This document shows positions 55,378 through 64,000 of a DNA stretch of 64,000 nt, in pieces. Numbering within the stretch: the stretch's first letter is position 1; each line of letters opens with the position of its first letter. The position numbers and the translations under genes were made by a program. Below the pieces are notes generated by a model. That model had not been told where the DNA came from, made no database searches, and saw nothing but the letters and a program-made list of their open reading frames with translations. Source of the stretch: Fragum whitleyi (taxonomy: Eukaryota > Mollusca > Bivalvia > Cardiida > Cardiidae); NCBI GenBank assembly GCA_948146395.1, contig OX411556.1, positions 28,133,653 through 28,197,652 on the forward strand, read 5' to 3'.

Positions 55378-57266
55378 GGAATCAAAAATTTAAAACAATC
55401 ATTGATGGTTACATATGGAAACTGCACCTTCCTAACAAATGAATATGCTTTACTTTGAAGACTCATCACTTCCAGATAAACCTATCCCTCTAGCCAATTC
55501 AAGCTTAACAAGAGGGTAACTGCCTTCATAATCGCTATTCATCCCCAAGCGTAAGTTTTCAATATCCTAAATGAAAAATATTCATTTGACCATCAGAAAT
55601 ATGGTGGCAATTCCTGTATTCTAAAAACTCATATGAATTATTGCAACCCTGTTTTATAAAATTGTATAGATTATCCCAAGCAATCCAATATGATCCAAAT
55701 CCGATTTTTTTCCAGTCAAACTTATCAAGTGGATGTGTAAAAATCTTAAATAAGATGTTAATCCACATGACACACATTGCTTACCCCTTGATGAAGAGCT
55801 GAACATTTCATCGCCATGGTGAATATTGCCCTGAATTGGAAATTTGTTCAATTTTCTTTTACATTTATTATCTGATCCAGGATTTGACTAATTATCTCCA
55901 CATAGAAGAAGCAATGAAAGTAATACCAATATTCTTATACTTTTACTAGTCAAAGTCAATACCAAGAAGAAGTATTTTCCCGTACAATAGCTGTAGCTTT
56001 TTTTATGAATACCGTTAAGTTTCTTCCAGGAGTGAAACATTCTATTTCTATTTTTCCATTGAGATATTTTGATCTCCATTTAAGGTTATTCTCCTTGCAT
56101 ATGGTCTTACTTAGTAGAAAATTATTTTTACTACACAATGATAAATAAACCTGTTAAGACAACCAATCTTTCAGGCCTTTTCCACGGGACTGCTTTTCTA
56201 GATCAAGATTCGGATTGAACTATCCGGTGAACTATCAATTTTGACAAAACTGCCAAAAGGACAGATCGTTAAATGAAATCCCGAGCTACAGCATTTATCA
56301 CCTTGAGTAGAATTCTTTCAAAGTCCACTCCAGAATGTTACAAATAAATCCATTTCAGTTTCCAAAACAGTTTCTGTTATTGTCAGAAAATTGTCGAAAA
56401 CAAAAGCGGAAACTCAAAACCGGGATCGCGCATGCGTGGTACTACTGTATAGGCCATTCCGAACACCACTCGGCCAATCTAACGCATTCGTCACAACTCG
56501 GCCGATTCCGTAACCTACATTTATCTGAGACTTCGGAGATCGCCCGATGATTGCCGAGTGAATATCACGATCACGATCTGTTGCCGTTTACGGATATGAC
56601 CGAGTGATGTTCCAAATGCTGTACAATATGGATAGACAAAACAAGCCTAATAATAAAGTAATTTGATAAGCCATAGAAATTTCTCCGTAAATCCAAGTAG
56701 AAAATCAAACCTAGGAAATTCCAAGTGTTTACGAGTTTATTCAAATAGCCTTGTGCTAGTTTAGTTTTTATCCATTTACACTACGACAGGCCCAGGAGAC
56801 GGATAAATAAAGCAACCTTAAGGACACACACACACACACAATTTTACGAGAAATAGGGAGTCTAAAACGGGGAACTGAAAATAGCTTGCCAATGCTATGT
56901 ATTGAAACAGTTGTAGGATGCAATTGAAAATTTGGAGCAAATGCAAAAGATTGCAGCCGAAAACGCCCTAAAACAGCACCATTTACGAATGTAAAACACG
57001 TTTCTGCAGGCAACTTCTGCATAGATCACGTGTTCACTCCCCTGAGGTCCCGGCCAGAATATCGGTCAGCACCAAAATTTTACAGTATATTGCTACACTA
57101 TTGATTATTTTTGCCGCGTTTATTTTTATGAATGGGTCTACTTTTTTGAGCGTAATGACACATGTTGGTTTGTTATCAGAATCCGATGGCGACGATCATT
57201 ATATTGAAAGACAGGTAAACCTGTCTTCAATAAAAAAGAGATCAGTTTCAGTACAGGTAAACCAGA
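55378..57266. other. Mostly unassigned; segment shared with 8.1 kb at 56490-56565
   Basis: The shared segment reads AACTCGGCCGATTCCGTAAC, GGAGATCGCCCGATGATTGC. Otherwise 1.9 kb of AT-rich sequence with only short open frames; none has splice support. Confidence 0.45.
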
Positions 57267-57512
57267 GCCTAAGGTTATAAAACTGTTTTCATTCTCAATT
57301 TGAAATTTTCTGAAATTTCAATTTGAGATTAAAGCCATAATTCTGTTTTATTATCATTTTAATGTATTAACAAAAATATGATATAAATACATATATGTTG
57401 TTACAAATAACAAATTATTAATATCATCTTTTATTTTTAAACATTCATTTTAATTTAAATTTTGAGAAAATTCTCAGTTGAGCCTGAGAAAAGTTTTATA
57501 ACGTCAGGCCCA
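57267..57512. mobile_element. TIR MITE family G, complete copy (empty site of the 10.7 kb insertion)
   Basis: The left end is CCTAAGGTTATAAAACTG and the right end AGTTTTATAACGTCAGGCCC. Inner inverted arms are CTCAATTTGAAATTTTCTG and TTTGAGAAAATTCTCAGTTG. The middle reads GAGATTAAAGCCATAATTCT, uninterrupted. Confidence 0.8.
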
Positions 57513-58644
57513 GAAGTTGGTTTTCAAAAGTATTTTCCCAGAAAGGTTGATCAATTAATCTAGATTCGGGAAAACAGGCAAGGCGCAAAAAGTTTCAACA
57601 ATGAGTCTGCGCAAACTGCACAGTCAGACTAGGGTTGTTGCTTTGCACAACCCAGTTGGTCCCTCTTCTTCTGATGGGTCACAAATGTACCATAGTCTCT
57701 GTGATTTCAAAATTGTAAAATTTCCTTGGTTATGGAGGATTACTTATTTTGAAATTATTTTGCTTTTTTGTCAAGGTAACAGTTAGCAAACATAAGAACT
57801 CAATTTCAAGACCTGTTTCCAAAGAAGGAAATTATATGGAAATCACAAGAAATTACTTTCAAGAAGCAGTTTTTCCTTTTACCTATATCTATTCTTTGCT
57901 AAATGATTGAATTGAACTTGTCATACCTTTTGTTAATTCGTCTGAATTGTAAGGATCCTATGCAAAGAATTTAATTTGCAATTTTCTTTTTAAATAATCC
58001 TGAAAATATCATGTAATTAATTATACAATGTACAGACAAAAAAGTTTTTTTGGTCATTTCTTTCTTCCTTTTCTTATTCTTTATTTAGGCCACACTTCAA
58101 AAGCATATAGAAACCAATGCTAGACGCAAAATGAAATAATAAAGTTTATATACCATTAATACTTTACAAAATTTAGGAGGCACAATATTTCTGTCACTGG
58201 CAATGTTAAACTTTGTTGTACCAACAAAAGACCAGTGAAATATGACACTAGACCTTGATACCAATTATTTTTGGTTTTTATCTTGTTCATTTTGCTAGCA
58301 AATTCTAGTACACTAGAATTCAGGTGTTTTGTTTGGAAAAACTGAATCCTTACCTATTAAAAAAACCTTACTAATTGGGAAAAACCAACCATACAAGAAT
58401 TAATTACAGCTTTAACAAACACAAAACAAAACATGTAAGTTCGTGAGTAAAGAAAAATAACACAATCTTAAACTTTGATCCATTCCAGTCTTATACAAAC
58501 TTTAAACGTTACAACATGATCTGTGTCTCCTATTCATAGAAAAAAGATTAACATACAAAGTAACAAAATCTTTAACTTTGATCCAACTCAGTTTTTATCA
58601 ATCAGTACAAAAAATTATCAATCCCACCTGCTCATACTTAAAAT
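57513..58644 (-). other. Flank and presumed 3' UTR of the unrecognised gene
   Basis: A family E-like hairpin fragment lies at 57583-57689 (GAGTCTGCGCAAACTGCACA, GTCAGACTAGGGTTGTTGC). A possible - strand AATAAA lies at about 58080. No other feature is recognised. Confidence 0.4.
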
Positions 58645-58914
58645 CTAATTAAAGTATTTCTCAATCATCTTGTAGATATACATCTTTGTAAACTGGAAGA
58701 AAGTGTTGAAATCCCTCTCTCCCTCTCGACACTCCATCCTGACAACAACTTTACAGTCGGACTCTGTCACCTCGGAGTCCATATAACAGTAGAAACCCAC
58801 CACGGGTCTGCCTAGTGGGGCGTTATCATTCTGCCAGATAGCCTCGGATATCAGTTTCTCCATAGGAATTCCCTCTTCTGTTCTTCCTTCTTGGTTTACA
58901 AGGTAATTCTTCAC
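58645..58914 (-). CDS. Last coding exon of the same unrecognised protein
   Basis: The - strand acceptor (attgttttgtag) ends at 58915 and the exon starts with GTG AAG AAT. This GTG is a splice boundary, not a start codon. The exon encodes 89 residues, VKNYLVNQEGRTEEG through MIEKYFN, then TAG at 58647-58645. With the upstream exon this gives a 166-residue C-terminal part. The end has alternating hydrophobic segments (PVVGFYCYMDSE, CKVVVRMECREG) and an aromatic amphipathic helix-like stretch (FNTFFQFTKMYIYKMIEKYF). That suggests a folded alpha/beta domain rather than a disordered tail. I do not recognise it. The 3' UTR runs leftwards. A possible AATAAA signal on the - strand lies at about 58085-58080, roughly 560 bases after the stop, but in AT-rich DNA this is weak. 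Confidence 0.75.
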   Translation of the reverse strand: MKNYLVNQEGRTEEGIPMEKLISEAIWQNDNAPLGRPVVGFYCYMDSEVTESDCKVVVRMECREGERDFNTFFQFTKMYIYKMIEKYFN

Positions 58915-59510
58915 CTACAAAACAATTTGGAATTTGACAGACACCACTTCAGAAAATATATTCCCATGCCAAATATGAGCATTCTGTCTTTGATAAGTTT
59001 TTTTGGTATAGTTTTGCATATGGACAGACAATTGGTAAAACGATGTGCCCCTTATCTTATGAAGGGACAAACTAATTTGATGGGTTAAATTACATTCCAG
59101 ACTGAAATTTGAAAGAGGTAGTAGCCCAAAACAAGCCCTGTATTAGAAATGGAACAAATAAGCATTTCATATAACTTATATCAGCAATACAGGGATTAAA
59201 TTGTTTCTCAAAGTGGGTAATCCTTGAATAATTGGAGCTTTCATGATAAATTTTTAAACAATTTGGAATGGTCCAGAGCATTATGAGTGAGTGTTTGGAA
59301 TACATTATTGGAGCACTGGTGAGTTTGAATGATCTTGAGTGGGTTGCTTGTCAACTTCACTATGCTTTTTACTGTAATTACAGTCGTCTTTTATACAAAG
59401 TCCACCTCTTTTCATTATCATTGTCTATAACATCTTTAAATAAACATCAGAGCTACAGATATAGGGAGTATTTTGGATTTCAAATTTGATTATTTCATCT
59501 ATACTTGTGC

Positions 59511-59584
59511 AAATCCTATATTGTGGGTACTCATTAGAATCGTCTTGCAGACGATTCCAATGAGTACCCACAATATAGGGTTTC
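59511..59584. repeat. Near-perfect palindrome of 74 bases
   Basis: Arms CCTATATTGTGGGTACTCAT and TAGAATCGTCT pair with the right arm around a 3-base loop, with about two mismatches. The inner AGAATCGTCT word is shared with the hairpins at 16.4 and 41.1 kb. Confidence 0.9.
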
Positions 59585-59585
59585 A

Positions 59586-61391
59586 AGGAGAAAACAAGAG
59601 CCGTCAGAGACGGATTATGCTCCCCGAATAAGGCATTGTCACAAAAACAAGAGCCATGTTGGACATGGACATCCCCCGCCAAGAAAGCTTGATAGTAAAC
59701 TGAAGCCTAATAGATAAAAGATTCTATGTACTGTCAAAGATTTGCCTCCTATACAATCTAAGAAATAAAAATAACAAAGGGCAATAACTCCAAAATTATG
59801 CAAGCAAGAGTTGTAGTTCAGGTGTATTGCACTTCTCCTCTATGAGATCTATCTACCCATAAAGATTCAAGTTGATAGCTATTATACTTTAGGAGATATG
59901 CTCCAGACAAAATCCAAGTATCAAAAATAACAAAAGGCAATAACTCCAAAATTATGCAAGCAAGAGTTGCAGTTCTTGTATACTGCACTTCTCCTCTATG
60001 AGATCTATCCACCCATTAAGTTTCAAGTTGATAGCTATTATACTTTAGGAGATATGCTCCAGACATAATCTAAGTATCAAAAATAACAAAGGGCAATAAC
60101 TCCAAAATTATGCAAGCAAGAGTTGTAGTTCTTGTGCACTGCACTTCTCCTCCATAAGATCTATCCACCCATTAGGTTTCAAGTTGATAGCTATTATACT
60201 TTAGGAGATATGCTCTGTGGTCAGATTGCAAGGACTCAAATAAGGTGTTATCTTATACAGCAAACATAAAGGTAACAAATATTAAACTCCCTTTTTGCAT
60301 GACATATTTTTAGACACAAATATCAAATACCTTATGGTAAAGGGCATCTGATTTGCTACTGAAATGTGAAATTTCATCAGATTCTGAGCATGAGACTAGG
60401 AGAAATGAAAGAATAACTGTATTTTACGCGCTAGCGTAAAGGTAACAAACAATTAGCCCCCTTTTTCCCTGATATATTTTTTTTTTACGTTAATTTCAAA
60501 TTGTTTATAGTAAAGGGCATCTGATTTGCTACTCAAATATGAAGTTTCACTAAATTCTGACTGTTAGACTAGGAGAAATTTGGGAAAAACTGTTTTTTAC
60601 CCCAAGTCCCCTTTTCCCGTGACAAGGCCTCAAATCCAAAAACCGTCACAGATGCATCATCACTATATCATAGGGAGTTCACATGGTAAGTTTCATTTGA
60701 TTTGACCTAAGGGTTATGGAGAAATAGGTGGGGACGGACGGACGGACGGACGGAATTACTATTTTACATGCTAACGTAAGGTAACAAACATTTAGCCCCC
60801 TTTTCCATGATATATATTTTTTTACGTTAATTTCAAATTGTTTATAGTAAAGGGCATCTGATTTGCTACTCAAATATGAAATTTCACTAAATTCTGACTG
60901 TTGGACTAGGAGAAATTTGGGAAAAACTGTTTTTTACCCTAAGTCCCCTTTTCCAGTGACGAGGCCTCAAATCCAAAAACCGTCACTGATGCATCATCAC
61001 TATATCATAGGGAGTTCACATGGTAAGTTTCATTTGATTTGGCCCAAGGGTTATGGAGAAATAGGTGGAAATGGACGGACGGATGGACGGACAGACAGAC
61101 GATTGATTGATTGAATGGAGTTTAACGCCGCTTTCAACATTATTTCAGTTATATCGCGGCGGCCGGAGCACCTAAGAATGGATTCCTGGTATTTCTTTCA
61201 CCCGTACTACCATTACATCCTTTCCTAGCCTCCGACTGCTATCTCACATAGGTTTACGATTATCTACCCATTGGTGAGAGACAAACGTCGGAAAGGATAT
61301 TTGCCGCCACCGGGGATCGAACCCACGACTTCCAGATTGAAGACAGACAGACGAAGCGGCGGCTATATGCTCTCCCTTCGGGGAGCATAAA
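59586..61391 (-). mobile_element. Composite pearl/HINE-like element in the - strand gene's intron
   Basis: The - strand 5' arm is TATGCTCCCCGAAGGGAGAG at 61391-61367. The 3' end on the + strand is AACAAGAGCCGTCAGAGACG with TTATGCTCCCC (59590-59625), immediately followed by a second 3' end (AACAAGAGCCATGTTGGACA, 59647). Inside are three units of about 143 bp (59760-60225: AAAGGGCAATAACTCCAAAA, TTTCAAGTTGATAGCTATTA), then two long units of about 330 bp (60435-61085) each ending in a GGAC tract. At least two elements appear merged. Confidence 0.75.
61101..61366 (-). mobile_element. Near full-length SINE inside the pearl-like element
   Basis: Read on the - strand: B box GGGTTCGATCCCCGGTGGCG at about 61325-61306, body (ATCGTAAACCTATGTGAGAT, AGGCTAGGAAAGGATGTAAT), tail GCGGCGTTAAACTCCATTCA with CAAT repeats at 61101. 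The A-box part is damaged. Confidence 0.82.
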
Positions 61392-61469
61392 AATATTTCA
61401 GACCGGCAATAAGCCCTCTTATCTGTACCTGTGATCATTATCTACAACCTCGATAAATATTCTCAATAC

Positions 61470-61701
61470 CTTCTTCCTTCTAGCCCAGGTCATACACCAA
61501 GCCCTCATGAAGTACTGACAGCTGACCTCCGCGTCAGATTCCTCGCGATATCGCAGCGCCGGCTCCTCCGGTTTATAATCAATCAACTCCTCCCCGTCAT
61601 CGGACAGTTCTTCCATGAAGTCCTCGATGCTAAATTGATACTTCCTGTCATGCTTGAACCGTTTTGGTGTCTCAAGTTGTAGGTCAAAGATACTTGGTGG
61701 T
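61470..61701 (-). CDS. Internal coding exon of an unrecognised protein
   Basis: Read on the - strand, an acceptor (tttttaccctatag) precedes 61701 and a donor (GTATTG) follows 61470. The exon starts with the last base of a split codon, then gives 77 residues beginning PPSIFDLQLETPKRF and ending CMTWARRKK. It ends in phase 0 and fits the exon at 58914 exactly. The peptide has a basic stretch (KRFKHDRK), then an acidic segment (EELSDDGEELIDYKPEEP), then a Cys/Trp/Met-rich part. No transmembrane helix or signal peptide is seen, so a soluble protein is likely. I do not recognise the family. Support comes from matched splice sites, matched phase and amino-acid usage unlike the surrounding AT-rich repeats. 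The upstream exons must lie to the right: 61702-61878 has none, and beyond that lie a transposon and an array. Confidence 0.72.
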
Positions 61702-61878
61702 CTATAGGGTAAAAAATAGTTAAGCACATTACATACAACTTTGCACAGAGCTTCATTCAGTAAAAGATGAAAAACCCAACCAAGCTGGAATAGTCTTCAA
61801 TAGTTTCTATCATCAAACTTCAACTTAATGTCATAAACAACAATAAGTTAATCTTTCTCTAAAATTATAGGCAACTAG

Positions 61879-63056
61879 CAGTGCTCTCAATAAGCGGACG
61901 TCGACGTAATATACGTCCAGAATTTCAAAAATTACGTCCGGAAAATCAGACCCGGGCGTAAAAAAACGTCCGAGATTCGAGGAAAACGTCCTGTTATTTG
62001 ACCCTGGACGTTTTACGAATTTACCTAATTAAGGATTTAACGTAAGTCTACATGTGCAAAAAATCGATGACCAGCGGGAGCATACGCATTAAAGCTGACC
62101 AAAACAAGCCATGTGTAACGCGCGGGGTATTAGATTGTCGCTATAACAACCAGTCTTTGATTACGCAATCTTGTCGAGTTAGCGACGCGTCATTACCGCT
62201 TCTGTCATTACCTTTCTTCGTCGGATACAGATCGCGTGGGTCCTTTGATAGGATTATTGAATCAAAGAAAATTCAAGTCAGGGGAATATTCGTTATATCA
62301 AACGAAGTTCATGCAGCTCAGACCGATAAAATTTCGAAATACCGCTTCCTAAAAGTCTTAGAATAGATCTACGGGTAAATTATCCGAAGTAAAAAGATGC
62401 TACCAGAAAACATTTACAAAAGGTCATTCGACTGTCCTCGTTTAAATACGTTTAGAATTGGCATCTTCGGAGAAAGCGGGGAAATCCCAATGACGTCATT
62501 TAAGTTGTCTGCAACATGTCTGACGAGAGATTTGAAATGACGAATTTACTATTTGGATTAGATTCTATTCTGCGTAAGTTTAGATAGGTTAAGAACTTTT
62601 ATTGGCACACTACCTAGAACGTTCGCCACTTTTGGGACGACTGGCCGAGGAAAATTAAAGCTGCATTAATTTCCGTAATATCGCCGGATACCAAAACATC
62701 GTAACTAAAATTTGAGTAAGCTGCATTTCCTAGGCCCACCGCGCAAGATACACCTAAGGACCGATTCCACATTTTCTCATATTAGTTTACATAATTTATG
62801 CAATGAAAATAATAAAAGGTGATTGTGAAACCAAAGCTCGTACCTACAGCTATAAGTCAAAGCTACTAGTTTTAAGGCTTGGAAGTCGTTTATCCTTAGA
62901 GAACCAACTAGAATCATGGACTTTAAGCAAAAATTTAACTTATATTTAACATGGAAACAAGCATTTACAAAGTGTGCAAAAAAAAATGATGGTGGGTGGT
63001 GGTGGTTGGGGGGGGGGGGGGGGTAGGGGGGGGCGGGTAAAAATTCCTTACTTAGA
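61879..63056 (-). mobile_element. hAT-like non-autonomous transposon, copy 2, inverted and truncated
   Basis: It starts CAGTGCTCTCAATAAG at 61879 and is the reverse complement of 54145-55370 through most of its length (for example GGACGTCGACGTAATATACG, TTACGCAATCTTGTCGAGTT, CAAAACATCGTAAC). It ends at TTCCTTACTTAG where an array element begins, so the second TIR is missing. It lies just upstream of the - strand gene's visible exon. Confidence 0.85.
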
Positions 63057-64000
63057 AAAACAAGAGCTGTCTGAGGACAGTGAAGCTCGACTATTCCTAG
63101 TGCTGGATAGTAACAGCAAATCAATATCGACATTGGAAATTCAATAAAATGAAAGTCAAGAGAAAAGAATCTTTGTCTAGAGGCTGATATTATGGTCACA
63201 GAAGCATGTGCAGAGTTTCAAAGCAATAGCTTTAGTAGGAACAGATATACAACTAACATAAAACATTTGCACGTAAAAACATAACCAAGATTTTCTAAGG
63301 CCAAAAAGGGTTAAAATTCCACTAAATTAAATATCAGAGTAATGAATCTTTTTCTATGGGCTAATATTATGGTCAAAGAAGCATGTGTAAAGTTTCCAAG
63401 CAACAGCTGTAGTAGAAATAGAGATATTACACAAATACGACATTTGCACGTAAAAACTTAACCAAGAATTTTTAAGTCCATAAAGGGTTATAAATCCACT
63501 AAATTCTATACCAGAGAATTGAATCTTTATCAAGAGGCTGTTGTTATGCACATTGAAGCAAGTACAAAGTTTGAAAGCAATAGCTTAAATAGAATTAGAG
63601 ATATAACTGATGCACAACATTTGCACGTAAAAACTAAACCAAGAATTTCTGAGTCTGAAAAAGGTTAAAATTCCACTAAATTCAATATCAGAGTAATAAA
63701 TCTTTGTCAAGAGGGTGATATCATGGTAACAGAAGCATGTGTAAAGTTTCCAAGCAAAAGCCTATGTAGAAATAGAGCTATAACTGATGTACAACATTTG
63801 CACGTAAAAACTTAACCATGATTTCTAAGTCCGAAAAGGGTTAAAATTCCACTTAATTCAATATCAGAGTATTGAATCTTTGTCTAGAGGCTGATATTAT
63901 GGTCACAGAAGCATATGCAAAGTTTCAAAGCAATAGCTTTAGTAGAAATAGAGATATTACAGAAATACAACATTTGCACGTAAAAACTTAACCAAGAATT
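63057..64000 (-). mobile_element. Pearl/HINE-like element with about 170-bp units, cut by window edge
   Basis: The + strand begins AAACAAGAGCTGTCTGAGGA (the complement of a CTCTTGTTT 3' end with hairpin). At least five units follow with TGATATTATGGTCACAGAAG, CAAAGCAATAGCTTTAGTAG, ACATTTGCACGTAAAAACTT and GGGTTAAAATTCCACTAAAT. The unit is the same as at 52490-53542. Confidence 0.85.

Larger units (their letters stand above)
58915..61469 (-). other. Intron of the unrecognised - strand gene, filled by repeats
   Basis: A GT...AG interval of 2.56 kb in phase 0 separates the two exons. It contains a perfect-looking foldback (59511-59584), a piece of the long-TIR family (59265-59400), and a pearl-like element (59586-61391) that itself holds a SINE. 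An extra small exon cannot be ruled out, but none is needed for the reading frame. Confidence 0.65.

Noticed and set aside
54424..55442. Possible transposase remnants (87 and 96 codons)
   Set aside because: The peptides show no hAT or other transposase motif, and the second copy at 62 kb does not keep the frames open.

Overview
The window looks like gene-poor, AT-rich nuclear DNA of a mollusc, most likely a bivalve. This rests on an intron-split serotonin receptor of molluscan type, abundant tRNA-derived SINEs, and many tandem-repeat elements that resemble the bivalve pearl / Helentron-associated (HINE) repeats. The species and the repeat-family names are inference; the structures are read from the sequence.

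Only two host genes can be supported. (1) A 5-HT1-type serotonin GPCR on the + strand has two coding exons (14851-15138 and 24905-25855). They are joined by a phase-0 GT-AG intron of 9.77 kb and give a 412-residue protein with every expected amine-receptor residue. (2) The last two coding exons of an unrecognised gene lie on the - strand (61470-61701, then 58645-58914). They share a phase-0 splice junction, and the rest of the gene lies beyond the right edge of the window. Two non-LTR retrotransposon relics retain coding sequence (6408-6794 on -, 19404-19994 on +).

Nearly everything else is repeat DNA. 1-6 kb: foldback elements and SINE pieces. 6.4-11.6 kb: LINE relic, MITEs and a clear nested insertion at 10709-11542 with an 8-bp target duplication. 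12.5-24.9 kb: repeats mostly inside the receptor intron. 26-37 kb: MITEs, a 1.7-kb array of units of about 160 bp (27501-29186), a full SINE (31008-31304) and hairpins. 37-47 kb: nested MITE/SINE insertions, an inverted 310-bp pair and a second copy of the array seen at 21.9 kb. 48-53.5 kb: a run of tandem-array elements, all on the - strand. 54-63 kb: an inverted pair of 1.2-kb hAT-like elements bracketing the visible exons of the second gene. 63 kb to the end: another array running off the edge.

At least six short TIR or palindromic families recur, so copies can be compared within the window. In several places one element has landed in another, which gives relative ages. I found no CRISPR array, operon, rRNA or convincing free-standing tRNA gene. 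All family memberships come from reading by eye, so element edges are approximate unless a target duplication or splice site is given.
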